A DNA stretch of 64,000 nt from UBA6898 sp964463135 (GCA_964463135.1 CAYXBA010000012.1:1-64000), one strand, 5' to 3'. Shown: positions 1 to 9,351, counted from the first letter of the stretch. Notes: generated by a model from the letters alone, not told the origin. Numbers and translations are program-made.

Positions 1-20
1 TCAATTACCTCCCCTGGGTT

Positions 21-52
21 CCTGAGGGCTAATACCCTCAGGGCCCTTTTTT
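21..52 (+). terminator. Rho-independent terminator
   Basis: An 8-bp perfect stem (CCTGAGGG / CCCTCAGG) with a 6-nt loop is followed by GCCC and a run of seven T. It would end a plus-strand transcript entering from before the window. Confidence 0.75.
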
Positions 53-57
53 TATCT

Positions 58-225
58 TCAGAACTTCCTGAAGAGCGGGACGTGCTCCTTTTTCTTCTTT
101 TCCTTTTTTGAGGACGGGCAGTCGAGCGACTTGCAGAGGTTGCAGCGGGTCTCGCTGCAGCACTGGCAGAAATTGCAGTCAGGGCAGGGGTTCTTCTTCA
201 GCATCAGCAGGGGCTTCTTCTCCAT
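58..225 (-). CDS. Small cysteine-rich protein, 55 aa
   Basis: I do not recognise the family. The protein has eight cysteines in residues 14-36, arranged as CPDC, CQCC and CNLC plus a single C, then a lysine-rich tail ending in LFRKF. The spacing suggests metal or Fe-S/zinc binding, but this is inference. A longer frame extends upstream to 417, but its N-terminal part lies in a palindromic intergenic element and looks non-coding. I chose the ATG at 225, which starts MEKKPLL, although no strong ribosome-binding site precedes it. The product is short, basic and without a membrane segment, so cytoplasmic. It is the last minus-strand gene before the terminator at the window start. Confidence 0.5.
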   Translation of the reverse strand: MEKKPLLMLKKNPCPDCNFCQCCSETRCNLCKSLDCPSSKKEKKKKEHVPLFRKF

Positions 226-290
226 GCTTTTATTATATGCCCGGCCGGACCTGTGGTAAAGAAATTCGTATCTGCATGGACATAATGCGA

Positions 291-411
291 CGGGTTCGTG
301 AAAAGCTTCGGAGGAAAGCGCGCGAGAAATGAGGAATGAGGCGTAATGAGAATTACGTCGCAGTGACGAGTTCCGAAGTGCAACGCAGCATACGGACTTT
401 TTACGAACCCG
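291..411. repeat. Imperfect 120-bp palindromic intergenic element
   Basis: The ends pair over about 15 bp with one mismatch (GGGTTCGTGAAAAG at 292-305 with CTTTTTACGAACCC at 397-410). Inner CTTCGGA / TCCGAAG arms lie at 306-312 and 372-378. The centre holds words of the type ATGAGGAATGAGGCGTAATGAG that recur in other intergenic regions of this window. It may be a MITE-like or REP-like element, or form an RNA hairpin. Confidence 0.5.
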
Positions 412-416
412 CAACA

Positions 417-1136
417 CTAAGACCTGCGCTCTATATCGAGAGGTTCTGTTAAAAGCCGCCGGTAGTAGAAGTTCTGGCCGTACAGCACGCTGACAGGATT
501 ATGGCCGGTGACGCGGTCCTTGGTGATGAGGGTAGTGACCGGCGCATCAGAGTATTTGGTGAAGAGCATATCATGGCCGACACAGAGGCCCGCGATGATG
601 TTCATATCGGTGCCTGCCTCGTTCAGGAGCCGGGCCTGGGCAATCGGATTGCAGGCAGGCTCGAAGGTAGAGGGCCGCACCTTGTCCTCTTCCGTGATGC
701 CGAGCTCGATCTTGTCTATGCTCCCGCTCTTGCAGCAGACCGAAAGCGGTGTAAACCCCTGGGCCGAGAGTATGCGGCTGAGCCGCTCCGTCTCATCGAG
801 CAGGCCGATGCAGGTGGCGATGCCTATTTTTTGATATCCCATGAGTTTGGCAAAGGCAATGGTGTCCTCGACCCGTGTCCAGCGTGCGCGTATTGCTGTG
901 CTGCCGGGCTGATGTTCGTAGCAGAGGCCTTCCACCCGTGTTGCCACCTGCGCCATCTTTGCATCTGTGCTGTCCCCCCTGTATTGATCGAAGCTCTCCT
1001 GAATGAGGTCCATATGTTCCTGCGAGGGGCAGTAACCGGGCTTAGCCGGCTTCGTATTCGGGTCAGCGCTCCAGCAGTTCGTTTTGCCGCTCTTCTGCCA
1101 GACAGCGCCGCAGGTGCTGCAGCTGAATTCTTTCAT
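417..1136 (-). CDS. DUF1847 family putative metal-binding protein
   Basis: This 239-residue protein starts MKEFSCSTCG. The start is set by a strong AAGGAGG ribosome-binding site 8 nt ahead of the ATG at 1136; the open frame runs further upstream but has no such signal. An N-terminal pair CSTCG is followed by more cysteines (NCW, GYCPS, GLCYEH, ATCIGL, SVCCKSG, EPACNP, GLCVGHD). This pattern is typical of DUF1847 proteins, which are thought to bind metal and whose function is unknown. No signal peptide or membrane helix is seen, so it should be cytoplasmic. It follows the large PilZ/J-domain gene in the same direction, about 80 nt downstream. Confidence 0.75.
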   Translation of the reverse strand: MKEFSCSTCGAVWQKSGKTNCWSADPNTKPAKPGYCPSQEHMDLIQESFDQYRGDSTDAKMAQVATRVEGLCYEHQPGSTAIRARWTRVEDTIAFAKLMGYQKIGIATCIGLLDETERLSRILSAQGFTPLSVCCKSGSIDKIELGITEEDKVRPSTFEPACNPIAQARLLNEAGTDMNIIAGLCVGHDMLFTKYSDAPVTTLITKDRVTGHNPVSVLYGQNFYYRRLLTEPLDIERRS

Positions 1137-1215
1137 GTTCTGACCTCCTTCTTGGTCAATTGTCCGATATCTTCTAATAGATCTCTTGTTTTCCTTCAGG
1201 GCTGATGTCCGGATC

Positions 1216-2982
1216 CTATTTCTTTGTCTGTTGCTTATTAATGACCTCAATCCCTTCCTTTGCCCTCTTATGGGCAGGAGATACGCGGAGGGCCTTGTCA
1301 AAGAGGCCCTTTGCACGAACCGGGCAGTTCAGGGCGAGGTAGATATGCCCTGTTTCCGCGAGAATGTCAGGGATGTTCGGCGAGATCTCGAGCGCCCTGT
1401 TCAGTGACTGCAGCGCCTCTTTCGGCCGTTTGGTTTTCGCAAAACAGAGCCCGTAAGAATAATGATATTCAGACTTTGAACTGTCAAAATATATCGCTGT
1501 TGCGAAGAGGTGCGCTGCTTCTTCTAACGCGCCCTGCCTGAACTTGTTCTTTCCTTCCTCGAAATTGTTGCGTGCCATATCAGCCTTTGCTGCATCTCTC
1601 GCATCGCCGTCAGCAGACTGCCTGAAGCGCTCTGCCTGCGCCGTCTCTTCTGCAGCAGGCGCTGCCGGACTCTCAGGGTTTTTTGTCCTGAGAAATGCAT
1701 CGTAATCCCTCCGCTTTTCATAATCCTTCAGCGTGAGATATGCCCTGGTGATGAAGCTGAAGATATTGAGGAGCTTTCCTTTGACATCCTCAGGCAGGCT
1801 GAAATGCCGGTCAGGATGATATTCTCTCGCTGCCCGGTAATAGGCCTTCTTTATCTCGTCTGCAGAGGCGGCCGGGCCTATGCCGAGGATGTCGTAATGA
1901 CCCAGCTGCCGGAACCGCAGATCGGCCTCGTCTATCCTGTCGATGAGTCCGCCGACGGAATCCTCATCAGGGATCCCGATCTCCTCATGTGCTCTTTCAT
2001 GGGCAGGCTCCCATGCATCACGTGTGCAGAGTATTCTCGCCTCGACAAGGGCGAAGATGCTTCGCATTGCCTGCTTCTCCTCCATGGACGAGACCCTGAT
2101 AAGGTCCCTGACAGTAGTCTTGCCGTCCACAGAGGAAAGAAGAATGCGGTCGCTGTTGTCCAGTGTTATCTCCTGAAAAAGATTGAGGGGTGAAGGCGAG
2201 AAATCGACGATCTTGTCGGGAAGATATTGGGTCAGCAGTTCCTCGTCAGCAGTTTTTTTCAGCTCACGGTAGATCAGGTCAGCGGCGGATATCCGGACGG
2301 TCCCGGCCGCCACGGCAGGAAGAGGTTCTTCCCTGAACTCAAAATCTGCCTCCTGCAGGGCAAAAAGGCTTTCTATGATCCTGTTTGCCTGGATCTGGAT
2401 CGTTGCCACCAGGTCAGCAGGCTTCAGCCAGCCGGAGCCGACGAGGATGTATTCATAGCATTCGCCCGTCTTTTTCTGGCGCTCGTATGCACGGTTATAC
2501 TGCTCCTGCGTGATCTTTCCCTCTTTGAGGAGGATGTCCCCTGTCCTGTGTTCATAAAGGTTGGACGTTGCAAATATCATGTTGCCCTGCAATATATAGA
2601 TGTCCCTGACCGAACTGCCCTGCCGGACCTCAAGGATGCCGGTCTTCAGGGTCCTCTGGAGACCGATCAGAATGTCCGAAAGTCTGTAGAGAGAAAGACT
2701 GCCGTTGAGCGGCCCCAGCCTGTCGATGCCTGCCCTGACCGTTTGCGCATGCTGTGATGCCCAGATCACCCTCCCTTTCTGTCTGATGCTGAGAGCTGGG
2801 ATCTCCAGGTCTATGATATCACCGCTCTTCAGGACAGGGAAATTTTCGATGATGACACCAACACTGTTCAGCGAGTAGTCGACGACCCTGGCAGGATAAG
2901 AGATCCCATCCCATTTGAGCGTAAACGCTGCCTCTTTCGCGTATCTCCTGAAAACCCTTGTGTCTATCTCATGATTCTTCAT
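1216..2982 (-). CDS. PilZ - DUF4388 - J-domain - TPR multidomain protein
   Basis: A 588-residue cytoplasmic protein with an unusual domain order. Residues 1-100 are PilZ-like (start RRYAKEAAFTLKWDG, then SVGVIIENF), a fold that often binds c-di-GMP, though the canonical RxxxR is only partly visible. Residues about 100-230 resemble DUF4388 (LSLYRLSDILIGLQRTLKTG). A J-domain at about 365-430 begins HYDILGIGPAASADEIKKAY and keeps the HPD tripeptide needed to stimulate DnaK. The C-terminus has TPR-like helices (YHYSYGLCFAKTKRPKEAL). The ATG at 2982 follows AGGACAGGACC. A regulatory or chaperone-adaptor role controlled by a second messenger is inference. Confidence 0.8.
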   Translation of the reverse strand: MKNHEIDTRVFRRYAKEAAFTLKWDGISYPARVVDYSLNSVGVIIENFPVLKSGDIIDLEIPALSIRQKGRVIWASQHAQTVRAGIDRLGPLNGSLSLYRLSDILIGLQRTLKTGILEVRQGSSVRDIYILQGNMIFATSNLYEHRTGDILLKEGKITQEQYNRAYERQKKTGECYEYILVGSGWLKPADLVATIQIQANRIIESLFALQEADFEFREEPLPAVAAGTVRISAADLIYRELKKTADEELLTQYLPDKIVDFSPSPLNLFQEITLDNSDRILLSSVDGKTTVRDLIRVSSMEEKQAMRSIFALVEARILCTRDAWEPAHERAHEEIGIPDEDSVGGLIDRIDEADLRFRQLGHYDILGIGPAASADEIKKAYYRAAREYHPDRHFSLPEDVKGKLLNIFSFITRAYLTLKDYEKRRDYDAFLRTKNPESPAAPAAEETAQAERFRQSADGDARDAAKADMARNNFEEGKNKFRQGALEEAAHLFATAIYFDSSKSEYHYSYGLCFAKTKRPKEALQSLNRALEISPNIPDILAETGHIYLALNCPVRAKGLFDKALRVSPAHKRAKEGIEVINKQQTKK

Positions 2983-3178
2983 TCTCGGTCCTGTCCTAAG
3001 CTGTTCCAACAGCACTATGTTACACAATTTCCCGGGGAGCTTAACAGGTGTCAGAGGGGCTTCATCGCGGGCTGCGGAAAAGCAGAAATGCAGGAATACA
3101 GATCCAGCCGGAATGCCCCTGCACCTTTTTCCGTGCTCTGTCCTGACGTCAAATTCCTATTGCATGTTACAATGGCTC

Positions 3179-3910
3179 ATGAACAATAACAGCAAGGAAT
3201 TCGGGGTCATGGAGATACCTCCCAGCCTGATCAACGAGCATTATGACGACCGGTATTTTGATGTTGTCAATGCTGTTGAGGAGGCGAAGCAGGTCTTTTT
3301 TCAGGGTAACCGTCTCATAGAAACTCTATCTGCCATGGGGGAGGGGAAGAAAGAGATCAGGATAGGTGAAACAGGATTCGGCGCAGGCCGCAATCTGGTC
3401 GCTCTCATGGATTTTTTTGAACAGAACAATATCCGTGACCTTTCAGTAACCTACAGTTCCGTTGAACTGCACCCTATCACGGCTGAGAGGATGGCGGCTA
3501 TCCTTGCATGTTTCAGGCCGCAGGTCGGTCCGCTCATCGACCTGCTTGTTACAGCATACAGCAATATTGATATTGCCAGACCGGGCTGGCACCAGCTGCA
3601 GCTCAGCCGCCCCTTTGGGACCGTGACGCTGAACCTCTGGGTCGGCGAGGCGCTTGAGATGGTCCATGCATTGACCATGCCCTGTGACGCATGGTTCCTT
3701 GACGGCCACGGACCGAAAAAGAACCCTGCCATCTGGCGTCCTGACCTGCTCATGGCTGTCGGAGAAAAGACCGTTGCCAACGGCACCTGTGCAACCTTCA
3801 CCGTTGCCGGAGCTGTAAGAAGGGCGCTTGGCGAGGCAGGTTTTACCGTTGAGCAGTGCCCTGGCTGCGGCGGCAAGAAGGCAGTACTCAGGGGCATAAA
3901 GCAGCGCTAA
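3179..3910 (+). CDS. mnmD: MnmD-like tRNA 5-methylaminomethyl-2-thiouridine methyltransferase
   Basis: A Rossmann-fold SAM-dependent methyltransferase matching the N-terminal domain of MnmC (DUF752). That domain performs the last methylation of mnm5s2U34 in certain tRNAs. Seen here: the SAM loop GETGFGAGRNL, the family signature DAWFLDGHGPKKNPAIW and the C-terminal motif TFTVAGAVRRALGEAGF. The FAD oxidase half of E. coli MnmC is absent, as in stand-alone MnmD proteins. The start is uncertain: ATG at 3179 gives MNNNSKEF, and ATG at 3209 (MEIPPSL) has an AAGGA some 11 nt upstream; an open frame continues back to 3017. It is divergent from the PilZ/J-domain gene. Confidence 0.85.
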   Translation: MNNNSKEFGVMEIPPSLINEHYDDRYFDVVNAVEEAKQVFFQGNRLIETLSAMGEGKKEIRIGETGFGAGRNLVALMDFFEQNNIRDLSVTYSSVELHPITAERMAAILACFRPQVGPLIDLLVTAYSNIDIARPGWHQLQLSRPFGTVTLNLWVGEALEMVHALTMPCDAWFLDGHGPKKNPAIWRPDLLMAVGEKTVANGTCATFTVAGAVRRALGEAGFTVEQCPGCGGKKAVLRGIKQR

Positions 3911-4002
3911 AAACTTGCTGATAGACATTGAGCAGATGCTCTGCTATTCTTGGGGCATGAGCAGCTTTGCAGAGCAGATCAGGTGCGGGTAACAGGGCAG
4001 CC

Positions 4003-5457
4003 ATGCAGGAAGTGAAGAACAAGGGCTGGACCGTGACGCTTGCAGGCATCGGTATCAACCTTGCCCTCGGCGTGCTCTACACCTGGAGCGTCATCAAGAA
4101 GGCGATCCCGTCAGAGTGGGGCTGGTCTGATGCGGACAAGGCACTGCCTTATTCCATTGCCTGCATTGTCTTTGCCTGCGTGATGGTGCCTGCGGGGCGG
4201 CTGCAGGACAGGATCGGGCCGCGGTGGGTCGCAACCGCAGGCGGCATCCTGACCGGGATCGGCTGCATTATCGCATCGTATGCTGTCACGGTGATCTGGT
4301 TCGTGATCGGCTTCGGGATCTTTGCCGGAGCTGGCATCGGCCTCGGGTATGCTGCTGCAACGCCGCCTGCGGTCAAGTGGTTCTCTGCACGCAAGACCGG
4401 CCTTATTGCCGGCCTTGTGGTCGCCGGATTCGGCCTTGCCTCTGTGTATATTTCGCCGATCGCAAACCATCTCACCGGTTTCAGTCTCACCGGCAAACCG
4501 CTCCCGGAAGTTGTGGAACTGGCCCGGGCCAAGGACCTGGCTGACCAGGAATACGAAAGGGCCAGAGTAATACTGACCACCACCCAGGCAGAGTTTGGAG
4601 GCTCCGGCATTGAACATATCGCACCGGAACTCGAGCTAAAAGACACTGCCCGGAAGGACGCGGCAGCCCAGCTGCTCAGCCTGAAGGAGCGCAATATCCA
4701 CCGCACGCTTCGTTTTTTTGGCATCGGCTTTCTTATCGTGGTGACGCTGCTGGCCCAGTTCCTGGTCGCGCCGCCGCAGGGATATCAGCCTCCTGATGTG
4801 CATCCCGGCGGCAAACGTGCTGCGGATGCTCCGGCGATCAATCTCGGGCCTTCGCAGATCCTGCGGACCCCGCTCTTTTATCTCCTTTGGCTAATGTACG
4901 CCTTTGCTGCAGGCGCAGGCCTCATGATCATCGGGAATATCACGACCATCGCGAAGCTCGGCAAGATCGAGGCAGGCTTCATCCTCGTTGCCTTGCTTGC
5001 GATTGGCAACGCTGCAGGCCGGATCATCGCCGGCATGCTCTCTGACCGGATCGGCCGCCTCTGGACCATGTGCATCATATTCCTGTTCCAGGCTGGCCTG
5101 ATGATGGTGCTCCGCACCGGCCTCTCTGACATGACCGCCTTTATCATTGTCTCGATGCTCCTTGGGTTCAATTACGGTGCCTGTCTGTCTGTCTTTCCCT
5201 CTGCAGTGAAGGACAACTTCGGCCTCAAGAACTTCGGCATCAACTATGGGCTTGTATTCACTGCCTGGGGCGTCGGCGGCTTTATCTTTCCGCTTGCTGC
5301 AGGCAGGCTGTTCGAGGCGGCAAGAAAGGTCAGCGGCACTGGCAGCTACAATGATGCATACCTGATAGCTGCCGGGGTGCTTGTGCTTGCTGCAGCCCTC
5401 ACCTTTGTGACGCGGTCGATCGAGAGGGCCCACAAGGGGCTTAACTCAGGTTCATAG
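4003..5457 (+). CDS. MFS transporter, oxalate/formate antiporter-like (OFA) family
   Basis: A 484-residue inner-membrane carrier with about 12 transmembrane helices. The opening WTVTLAGIGINLALGVLYTWSVI and PAGRLQDRIGPRW between helices 2 and 3 are typical of OFA-family major facilitators. Members exchange small carboxylates such as oxalate, formate or lactate; the substrate here cannot be read from sequence. An unusually long, charged central loop lies at about residues 165-240. I chose the ATG at 4003 (MQEVKNKGW) because homologues begin close to the first helix; an in-frame ATG lies 36 nt upstream. It follows the methyltransferase by 92 nt. Confidence 0.85.
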   Translation: MQEVKNKGWTVTLAGIGINLALGVLYTWSVIKKAIPSEWGWSDADKALPYSIACIVFACVMVPAGRLQDRIGPRWVATAGGILTGIGCIIASYAVTVIWFVIGFGIFAGAGIGLGYAAATPPAVKWFSARKTGLIAGLVVAGFGLASVYISPIANHLTGFSLTGKPLPEVVELARAKDLADQEYERARVILTTTQAEFGGSGIEHIAPELELKDTARKDAAAQLLSLKERNIHRTLRFFGIGFLIVVTLLAQFLVAPPQGYQPPDVHPGGKRAADAPAINLGPSQILRTPLFYLLWLMYAFAAGAGLMIIGNITTIAKLGKIEAGFILVALLAIGNAAGRIIAGMLSDRIGRLWTMCIIFLFQAGLMMVLRTGLSDMTAFIIVSMLLGFNYGACLSVFPSAVKDNFGLKNFGINYGLVFTAWGVGGFIFPLAAGRLFEAARKVSGTGSYNDAYLIAAGVLVLAAALTFVTRSIERAHKGLNSGS

Positions 5458-5520
5458 AACAGAATTTTGCGATCCGTGATGAAGATCTGTGCTCCTGCCA
5501 AAACTGCAATAGACTGAGGG

Positions 5521-6231
5521 TTACGGTTCTGCTTTCCCTTGTTTTCCGTGAGGACATGCCCTGACGCAGACACCGCAGATGCGGGCATTGATGCCTGCCA
5601 TCAGACTGTTCTCATAGGTCCTCTCAACGCATCTGCTGAAGAAAAGGGCCTCTTCCCGGCTTGTATAGCAGCCATTAGCAGCCACATTCCTGATCGCGCT
5701 GACCGGGCAGGCATTTGTGCATTCCGTGCATGCGCCGCATCGATTGTTAAGAGAGCTGTCTGGGGTGAGCGGCATATCGGTCAGCACAGTGGCAAGCCGA
5801 ATTCTCGGACCATATTCGGGGCTGACGATCAGCAGGCTCTTGCCCTGCCATCCGATCCCTGCCATGCGTGCAATGGCCTTGTGCGAAACCGCACCAAGCA
5901 GGTCCTCCGCATCCATGATCTTCGACGCAGGCACTGCTTCTGCCCGGCACCCCCTGCTGATGATCCATGCAGCGATCGCTCCGGCAATACGGTCGAGCTC
6001 AGCATTGGCAGCGCGGTAGTGTTCTGCATAGTCAACGGTGGGATGGCTGTCGATGGCGTCCATGATCGCGTTGTCGAGCCTGACCGCAACAGATACTGCG
6101 AAGGTGTAAGGAGCAAGGAGGTCAGGAGGCAGCGTGGGCCAGCCCTGCTGAAAAGGCGCCAGGTCTGCAATGCCGGCAAGGTCTGCGCCAGAAGACCTGC
6201 AGAACTCTTTCAGTTCTTTGCTCTTGTCCAT
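5521..6231 (-). CDS. QueG-like double [4Fe-4S] protein
   Basis: This 236-residue protein has the ferredoxin region of the epoxyqueuosine reductase (QueG) superfamily: CGACTECTNACPVSAI followed by CGVCVRACPHGK near the C-terminus. The middle part, GWQGKSLLIVSPEYGPRIRLATVLTD, also matches that superfamily. At 236 residues it is shorter than QueG (about 350-380) and lacks the C-terminal HEAT-like region, so it is more likely one of the uncharacterised QueG-like Fe-S proteins than the tRNA enzyme. It lies 31 nt downstream of the ABC permease in the same direction and may be the last gene of that operon. Confidence 0.75.
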   Translation of the reverse strand: MDKSKELKEFCRSSGADLAGIADLAPFQQGWPTLPPDLLAPYTFAVSVAVRLDNAIMDAIDSHPTVDYAEHYRAANAELDRIAGAIAAWIISRGCRAEAVPASKIMDAEDLLGAVSHKAIARMAGIGWQGKSLLIVSPEYGPRIRLATVLTDMPLTPDSSLNNRCGACTECTNACPVSAIRNVAANGCYTSREEALFFSRCVERTYENSLMAGINARICGVCVRACPHGKQGKAEP

Positions 6232-6262
6232 GGTTAATTATACCCTGCCTGCATGCTGGTCA

Positions 6263-7411
6263 TCAGTCCAGGGTCTTGCGGTACACGCCGAGCCCGAGCC
6301 CGATCACAACCAGCGTAAAGAGCAGGATCGGCCAGATATTCGGCCAGACCTCTGCAATGCCATTCCCCTTCAGCAAAATCCCGCGCACGATCCTGAGGAA
6401 GTGCGTAAGCGGCAGGATTGTCCCGACCCACTGCGCCCACTCAGGCATGCCGCGGAACGGGAACATGAAGCCTGAAAGCAGGATCGAGGGCAGAAAAAAG
6501 AAGAAGGTCATCTGCATTGCCTGGAGCTGGTTGCGCGCGACCGAGGAAAAGGTGATGCCGAGCGTCAGGTTCGCTGCGATGAAGAGCGAGACAGAAAAAT
6601 AGAGGAGCAGGAGACTGCCGTGCATCGGCACATTGAATACGAAGACCGCTGCAGCAAGGAGCAGGGTCACCTGGATCAGCCCGATCATGATGTACGGGAT
6701 GATCTTCCCGGTCATCACCTCGATCGGCAGGGCAGGGGTTGCGAGCAGGTTTTCGAACGTCCCGCGCTCCCGCTCCCGTGTCATCGCCAGCCCGGTCATC
6801 AGGATCATGGTCATGGTGAGGATCGTCCCGAGCAGGCCCGGCACGATGTTGTACGAGGTTATTCCCTCAGGGTTGTATTCCCGGTGCACGCGGATATCGA
6901 CCGGGTCTGCAGGCGGGATGAGCGGCTGCAGCGTACCCCTGAGGTCGCGGAAGAGCGAAGTTCGGACAATCCCTTCAAGCGAGGCGACCGCATTGCCGAT
7001 CGCGGTCGGGTCCGAGGCATCAGCCTCGATAAGGAGTGCCGGCTTTTCGCCGCGCACCAGCTTCCTGCCGAAATCTTCCGGGATGGTCACCACGAACTGG
7101 ACCTCTCCGTCAGCCAGCAGTTCGTCCGCCTCGGCCCTGCCTGACACCTCACGGTCTATCCGGAAGTACCCGCTGTTCTTCAGCCCCTGGAGCAGGGTCC
7201 TGCCGTACAGACTGTGGTCGCCGACCACCGCAGCAGTCGGCAGATGCTTCGGATCAGAGTTGATCGCGTACCCGAAGAGGATCAGCTGCATGATCGGGAT
7301 GCCGATGATCATGCCGAAGGTCAGGCGGTCGCGCCGCAGCTGAATGAACTCCTTTGCGATGATGCCGGTCCAGCGTGACCAGGAGAGATTGAGGTTTATC
7401 GGAAGGTTCAT
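6263..7411 (-). CDS. ABC-2 type transporter permease
   Basis: A 382-residue integral membrane protein of the ABC-2/YhhJ-YbhR type. It has an N-terminal helix after RIIAKEF-like sequence (AKEFIQLRRDRLTFGMIIG), a long periplasmic domain at about residues 50-190, and five C-terminal helices with GLAMTRERERGTFENLLATP, the cytoplasmic coupling region of the family. With the ATPase and HlyD-like adaptor upstream it should form a tripartite exporter of drugs or lipophilic compounds. Only one permease gene is present, whereas related E. coli systems often have two, so it may act as a homodimer. Confidence 0.9.
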   Translation of the reverse strand: MNLPINLNLSWSRWTGIIAKEFIQLRRDRLTFGMIIGIPIMQLILFGYAINSDPKHLPTAAVVGDHSLYGRTLLQGLKNSGYFRIDREVSGRAEADELLADGEVQFVVTIPEDFGRKLVRGEKPALLIEADASDPTAIGNAVASLEGIVRTSLFRDLRGTLQPLIPPADPVDIRVHREYNPEGITSYNIVPGLLGTILTMTMILMTGLAMTRERERGTFENLLATPALPIEVMTGKIIPYIMIGLIQVTLLLAAAVFVFNVPMHGSLLLLYFSVSLFIAANLTLGITFSSVARNQLQAMQMTFFFFLPSILLSGFMFPFRGMPEWAQWVGTILPLTHFLRIVRGILLKGNGIAEVWPNIWPILLFTLVVIGLGLGVYRKTLD

Positions 7412-7432
7412 GGATGGTTCACGCGCCGGGCC

Positions 7433-8368
7433 TCACGTGTCGTCCTCGACTGCTGTTCCCATGAGGCTGATAAAGACATCCTCAAGCCCGGCCCGGATCG
7501 GCGTCCAGTGGTGCGTATTTCCCTTCTGCTTTTCTGCTGCGGTTGCGTTGAGCGCTGCAGAATCGTGGCCGGTCACATGCAGGGTGCTGCCAAAGGCCGT
7601 GATCTGCTCAACACCCGGCAGGCCGCGCAGCGAAGCTGCATACCTGACCAGCTCAGGGCCGGTCACCTGAAAACCGGCAAGGGCCTGGGAATCGACCACC
7701 TCTTGCGCTGTCCCCGAGGCCAGCAGGTTCCCGTAAGCAAGATATGCCAGGCGGTGGCAGCGCTCTGCCTCGTCCATATAGTGTGTTGATACGAGGACCG
7801 TAATGCCGCTGCCGGCAAGCTCATTGATCTCGTTCCAGAAATCGCGGCGTGCCTTTGGGTCGACCCCGGCTGTCGGTTCGTCAAGCAGCAGGAGCTTCGG
7901 GTGATGCAGCATGCAGGCTGCAAGCGAAAGCCTCTGTTTCCAGCCGCCCGACAGGGTGCCGCTGAGCTGGTTCTGGCGTGAGGTCAGGCCGAGCCGGTTG
8001 ATCGCATCTGACACTGCCTGCCTGCGGTCCTGCATACCGTACATCCTGGCGATGAATTCCATGTTCTCGCGGATCGTGAGGTCTTCCCAGAGAGAGAACC
8101 GCTGGGTCATGTACCCGACTTCGCGCTTGATCGATGCGGTCTCGCGTACAATATCAAAGCCGAGGCAGGTGCCGGTTCCCGAGTCAGGAGTCAGCAGGCC
8201 GCACAAAAGCCGGATCGAAGTGGTCTTGCCGCTGCCGTTTGGGCCGAGGAAGCCGAATATCTCGCCGCGCTTTACCCGGAGCGAGAGGTCACGCACCACA
8301 TGCTTTTTGCCGAAATACTTGTTCAGGCCTGTTACATCGATGACCAGATCAGGGGATGCTGCAGTCAC
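7433..8368 (-). CDS. ABC transporter ATP-binding protein
   Basis: A 311-residue ATPase of the CcmA/DrrA type. Seen: Walker A GPNGSGKTT near residue 40, Q-loop in GYMTQRFSLWEDL, signature LSGGWKQRL, Walker B LLLLDEPTAGVDP, and the H-loop in VSTHYMDEAERC. The signature has W where Q or E is usual. A C-terminal extension of about 90 residues follows the nucleotide-binding domain. Its ATG overlaps the stop of the adaptor gene by 4 nt and the permease follows by 21 nt, so the three genes are probably translationally coupled. Confidence 0.92.
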   Translation of the reverse strand: MTAASPDLVIDVTGLNKYFGKKHVVRDLSLRVKRGEIFGFLGPNGSGKTTSIRLLCGLLTPDSGTGTCLGFDIVRETASIKREVGYMTQRFSLWEDLTIRENMEFIARMYGMQDRRQAVSDAINRLGLTSRQNQLSGTLSGGWKQRLSLAACMLHHPKLLLLDEPTAGVDPKARRDFWNEINELAGSGITVLVSTHYMDEAERCHRLAYLAYGNLLASGTAQEVVDSQALAGFQVTGPELVRYAASLRGLPGVEQITAFGSTLHVTGHDSAALNATAAEKQKGNTHHWTPIRAGLEDVFISLMGTAVEDDT

Positions 8369-9351
8369 TTCAGTCTTATTTCCATGGGCTGGCCCGGATG
8401 GAGACGCACCGCATCTGCTGCATCAGGCCAGGCCTCGACAAGAAAGACGAGCTTCGGGTTCTGCTCGCGGCTGTATATGAGGGGCGGGGTATATTCAGGC
8501 TGGCGCGAGATATAGGTGATCTTTGCGGCAACAGGCTTGCCGCAGCCGTCGCAGGTCGCAGATACCATCTGGCCGGTCTTTACGCTGCCCAGAACAGGCT
8601 CCGGCACAAAGAACCGTATCTTGATATTCCCGGGCGGCAGGAGACTGACCACCGGACTCCCTGCCGGGACCCACTCGCCCTCGGCATAGAACGTATCCTG
8701 CACAAGCGATGCTGAAGGCGCATGGACCGCACGCTGCTCCAGCCGCCAGCTGCTCTGGGCAAGTGCTGCGCCTGCAGCCTCTGCCTCGGTGCGCGCAGCC
8801 TCGATCTCCTTGTCGCGGCCCAATGACTGCTGCGCAGTCTGCAGCTGGGCCTTTGTCTCTGCTACGCGCGCGGTGTTCGTGGTATGGCCTGCCCGTATCT
8901 CATCGAGCTGCTCCCGCGAGACGTACCCTGAGGCAAAGAGCTTTTCGTACCGCTCAAGCTGCACAAGGGAGAGTTTGCGTGCTGCCTCTGCCTGGGCGAC
9001 CGAGGCCTTCAGTGCTTCGACCTCTGAAGGCCGCCGGCCGGTCGTGATGTTGGCCAGGTTGGCCTCAGCAGTACGCAGGCGTGCTGCTGACTCACGCTCT
9101 GCAGACTTTTCATTTTCCTGTTCAAGGGCAAAGAGCGGCGCATTGGCAGCGACTTCCTGACCGCGCTGCACCCATCGTTTTTCGAGGCGGCCTGCAGACG
9201 GCGCTGCAACAAGCACGAATTCGCCTTCCGCATAGCCCTGGTACACGGCACCCTCTTTCCTGTTGCAGCCGGCCGCGGTTATAAGGACCATGACCATAAG
9301 CAGGGCAAGGAGGCTGCGTGAATGTGAGGGGATATGCAGGTCTGTTCTCAT
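8365..9351 (-). CDS. HlyD-family membrane fusion lipoprotein
   Basis: A 328-residue periplasmic adaptor that should link the ABC exporter to an outer-membrane channel. It starts MRTDLHIPSHSRS, then has a hydrophobic stretch ending LITAAGC, a lipobox, so it is probably lipid-anchored. Following are a lipoyl-like half (GRLEKRWVQRGQEVAANAPLF), a long alpha-helical hairpin rich in Ala/Glu (about residues 85-195), the second lipoyl half and a beta-barrel (IKIRFFVPEPVLGSVKTGQ). A longer frame to 9387 exists, but the signal peptide fits the ATG at 9351. Confidence 0.9.
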   Translation of the reverse strand: MRTDLHIPSHSRSLLALLMVMVLITAAGCNRKEGAVYQGYAEGEFVLVAAPSAGRLEKRWVQRGQEVAANAPLFALEQENEKSAERESAARLRTAEANLANITTGRRPSEVEALKASVAQAEAARKLSLVQLERYEKLFASGYVSREQLDEIRAGHTTNTARVAETKAQLQTAQQSLGRDKEIEAARTEAEAAGAALAQSSWRLEQRAVHAPSASLVQDTFYAEGEWVPAGSPVVSLLPPGNIKIRFFVPEPVLGSVKTGQMVSATCDGCGKPVAAKITYISRQPEYTPPLIYSREQNPKLVFLVEAWPDAADAVRLHPGQPMEIRLK

